Below, piece after piece: positions 1 to 9,629 of a stretch of 64,000 nucleotides of DNA (within the stretch, counting starts at the first letter, position 1; each line of letters opens with the position of its first letter). The stretch comes from Hofstenia miamia (lineage: Eukaryota > Xenacoelomorpha > Acoela > Hofsteniidae). The position numbers and the translations under genes were made by a program. The stretch covers positions 87,587 through 151,586 of the forward strand of contig CABFPE010000134.1 of assembly GCA_900660155.1 (NCBI GenBank). The letters run 5' to 3'. The notes beneath the pieces are model-generated. The model was not told where the DNA came from and did not search any database. It was given only the letters and a program-made list of their open reading frames with translations.

Positions 1-355
1 TAATATTTTTGCCGCATAACTTGAAACTCGCATATGTCGAGGGATAGCTGTATGTATAAAATGTGTAACAGCTATGCCCATCATATTGTTTGGTCTTTTG
101 ACAGAACAATAATTTATACAGAATTCGATAGTTCTATAGAAGTTCAAAGTATTAAGTAAGTCTAAAAATGTAATATTACCAATATCGGAAAGTAATGAAA
201 AAATCTATATACAAGTTTTTTTATTGAATATAACAGTAAATCAAAGCATTAAGTCACACTATAACCTCCATGCCATATAATAAATTGCTCACAATGACAT
301 TTAAGTTTAAATAATTCGTCAGAATATCTCTCAAGGGGATTTTAAATGCTGTCGG
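1..355. other. No identifiable gene
   Basis: AT-rich DNA with stops in all frames. No coding similarity, RNA gene or clear repeat end was recognised up to the start of the mariner remnant. Confidence 0.5.
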
Positions 356-359
356 TCAG

Positions 360-1272
360 ATGTACTCACCAACTTCGACATGATCAGTGAATACAACGCC
401 TTTCCTTCCATCTTTGATTGATTTGTTTACCCAGCTGTCAAGTTCGTTGAGGTCTGGAGAATAAGAAGCCTGTTTACGAAGACGTATACCTTTTGATTCA
501 TAAAATTTTTGTGCTTGGATAGCCGAATGAGATCGAGCATTATCTTGTTGCCAAATTAACGAAGATTGACAACTCGCTTCTCAGACCTTTCCTTACTGAA
601 CTTAAAAAGACAGTTTTCCACCAATTTAATGTAGTGATTGCTATCTACTGTTTCATTTCTTGCAGTTGTCTCAACGTAGAATTTTTTATCCCCGGTCATT
701 GCAATGATTGGCATAGTTTTTACAGATTTGAGGTTGACTTTCGGAATTTGTTCCCTTGGAGCACTGGGCTTATGCCAAAAATGGGAATCCTGTCGTGATT
801 TACCCGGTGTAAATGCAATTCACGTCTCATCGATGATTACTAAACGTTTTAGTAATTAAGAAGCACTGAATTCCAAAAGCAACTCACCGAAGGATTCACA
901 ACAACTGATTCGATTAAGTTTGTTCTGCACCGAGGGAGATATTGGCACCCACGCCGAACAAAATTTTGTTAGACCCAAATGTTCTTTTAGTATTGTTCTC
1001 ACCGTTTGGTATTTCGTATTAGCTGCATAACCCACTTGTGATATGGTTACGCTAGGATTTTCTTTGATAACTACCTGAGCAGACAGCAATAAAACTTCAA
1101 TAATTATAGAAGGTCGACCACTTCTTGCAACATGCTCAAACGAATTCAGTGAGATCCATCTGTAAATTGCTGAATTTCCTGGACATTGATCATTCCACAC
1201 GGTCCGTTCCTGATTTAAATTCCGTGTATACGAAGAAGCGGAACATTTCTCTTGACGTTTCAAATTCAGCAT
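360..1272 (-). pseudogene. Broken mariner transposase (DD34D type)
   Basis: This is a decayed Tc1/mariner-superfamily transposase read on the minus strand. The first 138 codons (856-1272) are open and carry the N-terminal paired-helix region, with a GRPS motif between the two DNA-binding parts followed by a second helix-turn-helix-like stretch. After frame breaks near 590 and 850, the catalytic region continues toward 365. Readable pieces are NLKSVKTMPIIAMTGDKKFY, then WQQDNARSHSA, then SPDLNELDSWVNK. The spacing between the aspartate of QQD and that of ELD is 34 residues, which is the mariner DD34D signature. Frameshifts make the gene non-functional. I did not find convincing terminal inverted repeats, so the element's limits are approximate. 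Confidence 0.82.
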
Positions 1273-1352
1273 GATTTCCGATATGAGAAAAAAACGCGAT
1301 ATATCGTATTAGTTCTTTAATAGTGTCGTTTTTTAGGAGCTTAATTAACTTT

Positions 1353-1412
1353 AATAAGAACATGCAAGATATATTTCGACTTACCAAGTCATCATCAGTT
1401 TTACAAATTATT
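1353..1412 (-). ncRNA. Hammerhead-ribozyme-like motif at Penelope-like element 3' end
   Basis: On the minus strand the order is: helix I strand AATAA; a bulged stretch ending in AA; core CTGATGA (from 1398); helix II GACTT/AAGTC closed by GGT; core GAAA; a two-base-pair helix III (AT-AT-AT); cleavage-site C at 1368; then TT and the other helix I strand TTATT. This order matches the minimal type I hammerheads known from Penelope-like elements, and it lies just downstream of a GIY-YIG coding end. One extra T lies between CTGATGA and helix II, and helix I has a large internal loop. Activity is therefore uncertain and it may be a decayed copy. Confidence 0.5.
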
Positions 1413-1454
1413 CCCTCTAAATTTACTAGATTTTACAATAATAATTATAATTTC

Positions 1455-1990
1455 TTAAATTTTAAAAAGTGGCAAATTTAATTTATAAATATAGTCTTCT
1501 TTTGTGTTTAAACTTGGTTGCAAGGATTTGATAAAAATACTCTCAATAATCTTTAAATTACTTGATCTTGACGTCTGATGTAATATTTTTGTTTCAAAAT
1601 TTAGTACGCATTTATTTAGATGATTAGATATATTAGAACTGGCCTCATGTTCTTTAATTCTTCTTGATAGTTGTCTACTAGAAAAACCAATATAATCTTC
1701 ACCACAGGTGCATTTGATTTGATAAATTTTATTTGATTTATTGGTTTCTTCAGTTGTAGATTTTAATTGAAATTTTGTTCTTAGCTTATGATTGCTATAT
1801 ATAAATCTAACATTTTCTTTAATTATTGATATTTTTTTGAGTTCTTTGATCATGTTTTCGGTATGAAGTCGTCTATATTCGATCTTAAAACAATGTTTAT
1901 AATTAGTTTGATTGTTTTTTGATCTTTTGTTTTTAATTAAAATGTCTTCTAATGATTTCTTAATAGTACTTCCTAATATTCAAATATCAA
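1455..1990 (-). pseudogene. Penelope-like element C-terminus with GIY-YIG endonuclease domain
   Basis: The open stretch 1455-1853 encodes 132 residues. It continues upstream toward about 1990 with readable but start-less sequence. The core reads KIYQIKCTCGEDYIGFSSRQ, with the GIY-like strand (IYQI), a CxC just before DYIG, and then RRIKEHE, which supplies the conserved arginine and glutamate region. This is the C-terminal GIY-YIG nuclease domain typical of Penelope-like retroelements, with the usual charged linker before it (NHKLRTKF). The reverse transcriptase part is missing here, so the copy is truncated. A decayed Penelope-type reverse transcriptase lies far away at 34135-34300 and is not necessarily from the same insertion. 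Confidence 0.8.
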
Positions 1991-2378
1991 TGGCTCATTT
2001 GTGTTGTCACATGATTCGTTGTATATAAAAACACATCTGCACTTAACAAAGAAGCAGTGTGTGTATGAATATAGTTTTTCTCATTGATTTCCGATATTGG
2101 TAACATAAATGTTTGCAGGCTTTGTGCAATTATGACTGTATAATTTAGTATCAGGTGCCTGGGGTTTTTATAATTAGAGTTACATAATCTTCATAGTAAT
2201 GACGTATAAATTAATATTTATTATTTGCAGTTCAATCTGGTTTTCTTGCGATCGAATTTGCAATTAGGTCAGACCTGTTGGAAAACATAACTACGCACTT
2301 GAATTTCGCAAAACTCAATTTTGACAGCGAAGAAAATTCGTACATCAATTTGGAGGCATACATAGCAATTTTCAATGT
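1991..2378. other. No identifiable gene
   Basis: AT-rich sequence between two retroelement fragments. A short plus-strand stretch near 2240-2320 could belong to the LINE fragment that follows, but it carries no diagnostic motif. Confidence 0.4.
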
Positions 2379-2690
2379 GTGAAACTTATCTTGGCACTTC
2401 AATACAAGCGAAAAATTAGAAACAGAATCATTGTATACCGAATACTGCTTCTAACTGTAGACAATTTAAAGTATTTAGGAGTATATATAGACTTGAAGCT
2501 AAATTTTGAATATCACATTAATGCAATAATCCGAAAATTGGCTGTAGGTATAAGAAGTATGTCAATCATATTAATGCAATTACCAGTATGTGCCACAATT
2601 CAATTTCCATGCATTTATTATGAGTCATTTAAGTTATGGAAATATATTATTTACTTATCTAAAAGATTCTTTTCAATGAAAAATAGTTAA
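2379..2690 (+). mobile_element. LINE reverse transcriptase fragment (thumb region)
   Basis: A 103-codon open stretch contains NLKYLGVYIDLKLNFEYHI followed by a basic, hydrophobic helix. This matches the 'KYLG' segment just after the catalytic palm in non-LTR reverse transcriptases, where a YLGV strand is followed by an N-F-x-x-H-I helix. The preceding palm motifs are absent, so this is a truncated insertion in the opposite orientation to the LINE pieces that follow it. Confidence 0.6.
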
Positions 2691-2954
2691 CTAATTTAAA
2701 TGAACACTAGTGTTAAATCAAAAAAAATTCAGTCCGCCTAAGGAAATTAAAACAAAATTAGTTAAACAAACTAGTAAACATAACAAACATCACAATGTAT
2801 AATTTTATTTCAATCAGAAAAGCATGTTTATAAGAAAGAAAAATACTAAATATAAATAGTTTCATTAACTAAATATCGAAAAATTTTTTGAAGCAATAAT
2901 TCGTGTATGATTTCAAAAGTTATTACATCATAAAAATTAGCTGAATAAACAATT
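2691..2954. other. No identifiable gene
   Basis: Very AT-rich spacer between LINE fragments; nothing recognisable. Confidence 0.4.
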
Positions 2955-3512
2955 AAAGAAGAAAAAGAAGAAAAATCTATATTCAGAAATCTTTTTAACA
3001 ATAAATAGAAATACTGATAAAAAATTCTGAAAGCGTCAAGAAAGTAATACAAAACTAAACAAAAAAAAAAACAAAGAATATTTACAAATAAAAATAGTGG
3101 TTAACTTGGGCTATGGCGATTGCTAGTTTCTATTAATAGAGTAATCAGGATTATAAAATATATAACCTCGCCATTTCAGTTTTTTTTATATTATAAGTGC
3201 AAAAATATTTTTTAATATTCATTTTAAAGTTTTTTAATTTACTTATTTGTTTAATATATTTTGGTAATTCATTCCACATATTTATAGCTGTGTTTAGAAA
3301 TGAATTTTTCATTATTCGTTTCTTATACCTAATAGGTTGAATTCTGTGTGTTCTTTTATTTTGTTTATTGAATAATTTTGCATCAAGAAAGTCATTTTTG
3401 TAGTATGGGAAAGTATTATTAATTATTTTGAAGAACGTCGTTAAGACATTTAAATAGATGTAACATTACGGATGTAGAAATAATTTTGAAAATTTTATAT
3501 ATTCATTATTCT
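2955..3512 (-). mobile_element. LINE 3' end fragment (C-terminus of reverse transcriptase ORF)
   Basis: This segment is a few percent diverged from 35038-35565, where the same protein region is open for 197 codons. Its readable end is WRGYKFY-PDYSI. It ends at its left side in a GAA-rich tract, the likely poly-purine 3' tail of the element. It is interrupted on the right at about 3512 by unrelated plus-strand retroelement sequence. Small frame breaks make it non-functional. Confidence 0.7.
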
Positions 3513-3514
3513 TT

Positions 3515-4270
3515 CTTTTTAGTCAAGCAATTGAAGTTCGCGACCAAGCTAGATTGCGCTCTCTTACTGTCGAGGCTTCTGGGAACTGGTTAACTGCTAT
3601 TCCTCTGAAAGCATTTGGCCTCAATCTTCTCCGAATATCAGGCAGTAGCTCGTTACCGTTTAGGCCTCCCGCTCTGTTCAGAATCTAGAAAGTGTCCCTC
3701 TTGTCAGAATGTGGCATTGAATATTTATGGAGACCATGCTCTTATTTGCAGCAGCAAATGTGGCAAAATTGATCATGATGATCGTCTTCAAAATATTGTA
3801 TACTCAATGGCAGCTTCTGCCTCCCTATCTCCTGTCGAAGAGCAACGTAATCTAATTAATGGGACTCGGTCAAAACCTGGAGATGTTTTCATTCCTGTTT
3901 GGTCTGCATCTGCAGGCAAGCCAGCTGCACTAGACTTGACTGTCATCTCACCGCTGCAAATTTCAACCATTTCAAATGCGGCATTCAATGCAGGCTGTTC
4001 TCTAGGAGTTGCTGAAATCGCAAATTTTCAAAACACTTTAACCATTGTGAATCTGAAGGTTATACATTTGTGGCCTTTGCCTTAGAAACACCTCAATTAA
4101 GACTTTTCGGAAGCTGGCCCTCCCCGCTGAACAGTCGAAAATTCACAATAGAGATGTGACTACTGCTCCCTTTAGATTTTCACAGTTTCTCTCAATTGCG
4201 CAAATGCGAGGCAATGCTAATATGATCCTAGCAAGATCTCTAAAATCTCCTCACTAGATCGAAATAAAGA
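3515..4270 (+). pseudogene. Retroelement C-terminal domain (GDHAL / RPADV-like), frameshifted
   Basis: This is the C-terminal part of a large invertebrate retroelement polyprotein. An upstream frame reads RSLTVEASGNWLTAIPLKAF. The main open frame (3615-4085, 156 codons) then carries a zinc-ribbon-like CPSCQ, the hallmark NIYGDHALIC, a DDRLQ helix, and a nuclease-like block with E, then KPGDVFIPVW and AALDLTVISPL. After about 4023 the reading continues in another frame (FSKHFNHCESEGYTFVAFAL), so the gene is frameshifted. The domain arrangement is common C-terminal to reverse transcriptases in molluscan, cnidarian and sponge genomes. The E...D...D pattern suggests a decayed or divergent PD-(D/E)XK fold, which is inference. 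It sits inside a minus-strand LINE. Confidence 0.65.
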
Positions 4271-4444
4271 ATGCTGTAAATCGTATTAAGTTAATTGTGT
4301 GAATTTGTTGATAATTTTTCTTAATCGTTTTAAAAAAGGAAAAATGAATCGAATATTTTTCTATTCATGATTAATTTTATGAATTCAGTGTTAATAGTAC
4401 CTAAATAATTAGATTTTGTAAATGTGTAGTTAATTTTCAATTAT

Positions 4445-5282
4445 TATTATATTGGCATAGTTAAAATGGCTTAATATTAGAGCATATATTAATTAGATTT
4501 TTGCTTTAGTTGGAAGTTTTTGAGAAATTAAGTTAATTGCTTTAATCGATATGGCCATTTTTCTAATAACATGATTTAGTTGCTCTTCAAAATTTAGATT
4601 TATTTCAAAAATTATTCCGAGTTACTTAAAAGACTCAACCTGTTTTATTTGAATGCCGTTGAAATTAAGTTTGTATTTTGAAGTATCAGTAGATTTAGTT
4701 TTTGATTTAACAATACAGAATTGAGTTTTTAGTGGATTTACTCTTAGTTTTATAGAAGAAAAATATTTAGCAAGAGAAGCAGTTTGTTTCGAGAGTTTGA
4801 ACCGCATTTTCGGTAAATTTATTAAAATTAAATAATATTGTCATCTGCATATTGTATGACACATGTTACTTGCTCGGACAAATCATTTATATAAATATTA
4901 AATAATAAGGGACCTAAAATTGTGCTCAGCGGAATCCCATTTTTAGTACGTACCCAATCTGAAAAGATTCATTAATTTTAACTCTTTGCATACGATTGTA
5001 TAAGTAACTTAATAATGAGATCTATGCTGTCATTAGAAAAACTAGAAATTTAACTTTTTGTATTAAGAAACTGTGATATATGAATCGAACGATTCGAGAG
5101 GTCTAAGCAAGCAATTGCTGAGTAGTCATTATCAATTTTTGTTGTTCGCCATTTTTCTGTAGCTTGTAATAAAGCGTGGCTCGTAGAAGTACCTTTACGA
5201 AAACCATATTGTGTTTTGGAGTAGAGATCATGTTTACAAAGTTGCTCATTAATTTGATAAAAAGAATTCATTCAAACATTTT
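4445..5282 (-). pseudogene. LINE reverse transcriptase palm region, broken
   Basis: Minus-strand non-LTR reverse transcriptase of the jockey/CR1 group. Motifs appear in coding order from high to low coordinate: QYGFRKGTSTSHALLQATEK (5050-5271), a motif A remnant IACLDLS, the strand before the active site GIPLSTILGPLLFNIYINDL, the catalytic QYADDNI near 4850, and RVNPLKTQFCIVKSK (4622-4807). They are in several frames with stops, so the copy is dead. The matching segment at 36493-37329 differs by scattered substitutions and small indels. Confidence 0.8.
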
Positions 5283-5739
5283 TTTGCTTAATGTATACAA
5301 AATTCTACAAACTAACACATGACAAAAGAAAAATAAAATAAGCAAATAAATTACTAAAAATTAATATGTACAGTATATAATAATATAATCAATGTTTGTG
5401 TGAATGTTTGTGTAGGTGCTCAATGTTGGATGTATGTTTCGAATGCGTGAAGTGTATTACCGTCCCCTAATGTGTATTGTTTTATTAGAAGAGACTGCTT
5501 TAATTTTTTTCTAAATTTTTTATAGTTTTTTTCTATTCGCGTTTCATAATCTAAATTATTCCACAATTTAATTGATATGTGATGAAAGCCATTAGAATTT
5601 TTATCTAAACACAGAAATTTTTGCGATCGCTCATTTAATTTAATATAGTAATTAAAGAAAAGGAGAGATGTTTGTAGAGATTTGAATTTAAATAAGATAG
5701 ATAGCATATGCATATGAATTTGATCGAATCTCGATGTTA
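5283..5739 (-). mobile_element. C-terminal fragment of a second LINE, present only in copy 1
   Basis: 97 open codons at 5420-5713 resemble the C-terminus of a LINE ORF2: a block ending in SIKLWNNLDYETRI and a basic tail KKFRKKLKQSLL. At the same place in the other copy (37330-37765) the sequence is the upstream linker of the flanking LINE instead. The 457-bp block has therefore replaced about 436 bp. Confidence 0.6.
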
Positions 5740-6240
5740 TTTTCTATTTAGTAAATTGTTAACAAATTCCCACATTTTTTTGTGGGGAGAATAGACTTTT
5801 TATACTGAAAATGGGAATAATTATTACTTGCTTTTTTGTAGCAATATTACATAAATTTCGTGTAGTTTTATTAGCACTATGATTTGCCAATGCTTAGAAA
5901 TTTAAGTATTTTTCCATTTCTGTTTCTTTATTTCGATTAAATCGATCCATTTAGAATCAATCCATGGCTTTGAAACATTATTTTCAATTCAGCATATATC
6001 CAAATAGAAAAGTAAAGTTTTTGTAAAATGTGATTGCATTTCATTAGGTGTTAATGATGAATATATGGAATTCCAGTTGTCGATTTTTAAATAGTGTCGA
6101 AGTTTTTCAACATTTTCTGTTGATTTTTCTCGTATTTTTATCCAAGATTTAGTGGGCTTACAAACTTTTAAAATATTCGAATAATTAGCTCTAAGCATGG
6201 AAATTCAAAACAAAAATAATATTAAGACGAAGCATTTTCT
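5740..6240 (-). pseudogene. LINE ORF2 linker region between endonuclease and reverse transcriptase
   Basis: 69 open codons (5989-6198) and flanking readable stretches such as SKPWIDSKWIDLIEIKKQKW correspond to the linker that precedes the reverse transcriptase in jockey-like LINEs. It continues the family seen at 4445-5282. It ends near 6240 against a LINE 3' end in the opposite orientation. Confidence 0.6.
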
Positions 6241-6244
6241 GATA

Positions 6245-6402
6245 TCATGAACATTGAAAAACTGCAAGGTTTTAAGAAGCATATTAAAATTTTCCTTAAG
6301 CAAAAGTATATCTCGGGCAAAGCATGGTTACGATACAAATTCTACAATAATGATTATACTATATCTCGGTTTTGAAATCCTTATACTAATTTATCCCTAC
6401 CA
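6245..6402 (+). mobile_element. LINE 3' end with (ATAAG)n tail, plus strand
   Basis: The plus strand reads NIEKLQGFKKHIKIFLKQKY and then WLRYKFYNNDYTI, followed by a stop. This is the same C-terminal signature as the minus-strand LINE family (WRGYKFYNPDYSI). About 40 bases later the sequence enters repeated ATAAG units, which fits a LINE 3' tail made of a short repeat. Confidence 0.65.
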
Positions 6403-6630
6403 TAAGATAAGATAAGATAAGATAAGATAAGAGATTCTATATTCAGATAAATGTTTACAATTCAATAACTATAGTAATTTATCCATAACCTGGAAGACTT
6501 GCTTTAGTAACTTATGTGATTTGTATATATGTGCTTTGTGATTTATTAACGCTATTCAGATAAATTATCAGTTATTTTATTTTGAATATTAATTTGAATA
6601 AAGAATCTCTTATCTTATCTTATCCTATCT
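6402..6630. repeat. Foldback repeat bounded by (GATAA)n / (TTATC)n
   Basis: The left arm starts with five ATAAG units and GAGATTCTATATTCAGATAA. The right arm, read on the other strand, starts with the same units and GAGATTCTTTATTCAAAT, so the two arms pair imperfectly over roughly 60 bases. A half copy of the left arm recurs at 7638-7700. It could be two LINE tails inserted head to head or a short foldback element. Confidence 0.6.
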
Positions 6631-6634
6631 TTGA

Positions 6635-7034
6635 TTGTTACGCCAATATCCAGTAAATTATGAGAAGCAAGGGGAGATGTCGAATTTTCAATTAAAGATA
6701 CTTTTTATCGCTAGCCATACAATTGGTTGTGAATATCCACAGAACGGGAATTTGTCAACGAAAACGTTATCAGGAAGACCAATTGATGAACATACAAAGG
6801 AAAGTGTTGTTCAATATGTGAAAAAGAACGATTTTGCAAACCAATTACTTTAAAATCTTTTCAGGTCTTCAAGTTGTTCTGCTCAAAAAACCATTTCGTA
6901 ATACATTAATATCATATTCAAAAACTCTTACATGGCATCGCAGTATATTTGATTATCTTGAGACGACGGCTTATGAATTGCACGGTATATTACTAAGAGT
7001 GGTTTTTGAAAAACGATTTTCTTCTTTTTATTAA
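6635..7034 (+). other. Short open stretches of unknown origin
   Basis: Two overlapping open stretches of 72 and 66 codons. The first contains LSGRPIDEHTKESVVQYVKK, which loosely resembles the GRP linker of Tc1/mariner DNA-binding domains. No catalytic motif follows and there is no independent support, so a transposase remnant is only a possibility. Confidence 0.2.
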
Positions 7035-7181
7035 GTGTTTCACGTAAAAATAGAAGAGAGTATGAATACCATATCAATATCTGAACATACCGTATATTTT
7101 CAATGTCAATTTGAGAAATAAATTCATTAATACAGTTCTACGTCTATGGAATTCATTAAGTAGTGAAATTACAAAAATAAA

Positions 7182-7307
7182 TTAAAAATATTCAGCATTG
7201 TTGAAAAATGTAAGGTCATCATCGCAATTTACCGGCGTTCGATCTTGATACAGAACACGTAATAATTGAGGTTGGTTGTTAGTACCAAATGCTTTATATC
7301 TCATTAT
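7182..7307 (-). CDS. Possible terminal exon of an unknown gene
   Basis: A minus-strand segment of 41 codons plus stop is preceded by an acceptor-like CTAAGTGTTTAG. It reads IMRYKAFGTNNQPQLLRVLY, then QDRTPVNCDDDLTFF, and ends NNAEYF. The acidic, aromatic composition is unlike the surrounding AT-rich translation, but I do not recognise the family and found no upstream exon. It lies downstream of FCSK on the same strand and recurs at 39205-39330. An alternative is a chance open frame. Confidence 0.25.
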   Translation of the reverse strand: MMRYKAFGTNNQPQLLRVLYQDRTPVNCDDDLTFFNNAEYF

Positions 7308-7628
7308 CTAAACACTTAGTTTGAGAATGAATTGAAAGTTCTCTAAGCGCAGCAATGATTTTTAACACAATTTTTCGCCATTACATGTAAACACATCACC
7401 CACAAACGCGAGCACACTTAATGATTTCAAAAGTTCAAAATTGACAAAAGTTTAACGTGACATGAAGCAGTTTAGGGTTAAGTTAACCCTATATGACATG
7501 TTTCTTTCAGACAACGATAATTCAAAAGCCTTGTAACTCATTGTGAATTTAAGGCAACAAACTGAAAAAGTTGATAAATGCTGCTATAGTGAGCCTATTC
7601 GATTATGCGTCTCTATTCATACAATAAA

Positions 7629-7720
7629 GAAGAAGAAGAAGATAAGATAAGATAAGAGATTCTATATTCAGATAAATTTTTACAATTCAATAACTGATAA
7701 TTTATCTGATGTGTGAAATA
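7629..7720 (+). repeat. (GAA)n-(GATAA)n tail and repeat half copy
   Basis: AATAAAGAAGAAGAAGAAG runs into GATAA units and then the same AGATTCTATATTCAGATAA arm found at 6431. It looks like a LINE 3' tail joined to the left arm of the 6402-6630 foldback. Confidence 0.5.
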
Positions 7721-9047
7721 AAGGAATAGAAAAATAATAATGGGTTTTCTCTCTCAAGTATTTAGATGATGATTTTGATTTATGAGGTGGGTGAAATAAA
7801 GGAATACAAAAAATTATTGTAAAATTCGTAAATATAGTAACCCTAGAAAACGTTATAATATATATCAGTAAGACATGGGAAAGATTTAGCTTTCGAATTG
7901 TAAGTAAAATAACCCTAAGTGTTGATAATAGAATTGGTTAGAACATTAAAAAATGTCCCTAGAAATTATAATAATATTGGTCAAAATATTAGACATTCGT
8001 CTGTATTGAATCGAATTATTTCTGTCAATTTCACTTAAAGAGTTGTTGTATGCATCCATCATATGACAAATATGTAATCAAAAAATAGAACGAAGTCATT
8101 GATGGCACCGTAAGTAAAGTTAAGTTTAGTTTGTTTAATTCTGGTATTGAAAAAAAATACTGTAAGACATAAGAATACATGATTAATTTTTCCTTCCAGC
8201 AGAGTTTATTTTCAATATTTTCTTCATAAAAACCATCAGATTGCTTGCACAAAAATTACGCTATCGTAAATCTCGGTTTTCGCGGAACTAGTACAAGCCA
8301 AGTCCCCTAAAACTATATCTCGGATTTCTTGTAAGTCGGATTATTTTCATTAGGCCGAGTCGATCCGACTTAGGCGGGGTTGCCTGTAATACATAAGTTT
8401 AGAAATATTTTTAATGCAAATATTTAGTTATTATTTCAATTGAATTTGAACTTTGTTAGGAATTACAGCTTTATAGCAGTATATTAGAAATTTTAATGTA
8501 AGTTTTGAACCAATTGTCACGAAAAGTTTTTTAAACTTTCTTTTCATAAGATCTAATAATGTCGCTGAAGGTACTGTTATAACTAGACATCAATTTATTA
8601 TAGAAGGTTTCATCATTTAAAATTTATTATTTTCTACATTAATGTGCACTACATGAACTCTAATTATTGCACATAATTATTAGAAATTATGTTATCGTCA
8701 GGGGCAACATTATTAATTGACAGCCAATTACTAAAAGTAGCATTAAATTTAACTCGCTAAACATTTATTCGGATAGGCAGTTGATAAAAAATTTTGAGAG
8801 ATAGATTTCTGTTGATCAATATCTCATGATTAATAGTTAGGTTTTAGAAAGGTTTAAGCTTACACAAGAAATATATTAAAATCTATAGATTTGCAAAAAT
8901 AAAAATGGTTTCTAAAGTTATGAAAAAATCTCTCCCCATTGTATTGCAAACCAGCCCACCAAATAAACTATATAAAAATTTCATACAATGTACTTTCCTG
9001 GATAAAATTCAGATTAATATCATTATTGTTTGTAATGTTTTTGTACA
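7721..9047. other. Gene-poor region downstream of FCSK
   Basis: No coding sequence is supported. The only distinctive part is a GC-richer patch at 8270-8386, listed separately. Confidence 0.5.
8270..8386. mobile_element. Possible DNA-transposon end (pogo/Tc1-like)
   Basis: A GC-richer patch in AT-rich DNA ends in GGGGTTGCCTG followed by TA. Read on the minus strand it begins TA then CAGGCAACCCCGCCTAAG, the kind of CAG-starting terminus flanked by TA seen in pogo/Tigger elements. Internal repeats of the motif CTCGG-T-T support a terminal region. The opposite end was not found. Confidence 0.3.
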
Positions 9048-9053
9048 TTTATT
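9048..9053 (-). terminator. Candidate polyadenylation signal of FCSK
   Basis: AATAAA on the minus strand, about 190 nt after the FCSK stop codon. It is the first canonical hexamer after the stop. Confidence 0.4.
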
Positions 9054-9242
9054 GACGTTTTCAGTCTTGCTACCAGAGCGATGAAATTGTGTTAAATGTA
9101 AGAATGAAGCATACAGTTACCTGTAATTTTTGCAATTGGAAGTAAGGAATAAAAATCAATATATTAACTTTAAATAAAATATTTTGTAATAAAATTTACA
9201 CGGAATGTACAAATTAAAATACATGACAAACTAATTACATAA

Positions 9243-9629
9243 TTATATCTCCACATCCTTTACAATGAGTCCTTCAGTATCAATAGAACTAGATAGAATT
9301 GATAATTGGGAATCGCCACCACAAATTTGCTCTAAGTCGCATTTTGTTTTGTCGTTTTGCAACAGACATATAATCACTCCGCCACCACCAGCACCAGCAA
9401 GACAAACCCCACAACAAATCTCCCGCAAACGATTCAAGATGGAGGTGAGAAAAGGTGGCTCAGTGCTTGCGACAATCTTTAATTTATAGTCGTAGTATCT
9501 GTTTAAGGCTTCACCCAAAATCTCCAAGTTTCCTGCTTGAATCTGGGAAATATACTTCTCTGACCACGCTGTTAGTTCTCGAATGCAAGTCTCTATTTCT
9601 GGACTTCCTGACAAAAAGTTATTAACCAC
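9243..9629 (-). CDS. FCSK: FCSK exon 11 (GHMP motif 3) and stop
   Basis: 387 nt from acceptor TATTTTAG to stop TAA at 9243-9245. It encodes VVNNFLSGSPEIE, the motif 3 loop VCLAGAGGGGVIICLL and the C-terminus DTEGLIVKDVEI. Confidence 0.93.
   Translation of the reverse strand: MVNNFLSGSPEIETCIRELTAWSEKYISQIQAGNLEILGEALNRYYDYKLKIVASTEPPFLTSILNRLREICCGVCLAGAGGGGVIICLLQNDKTKCDLEQICGGDSQLSILSSSIDTEGLIVKDVEI

Noticed and set aside
7473-7491. TAGGGTTAA/TTAACCCTA inverted repeat
   Set aside because: Nine-base arms around one base; no flanking repeat or element structure.
9265-9489. 74-codon plus-strand open frame opposite FCSK exon 11
   Set aside because: Antisense shadow of the GHMP motif 3 exon.
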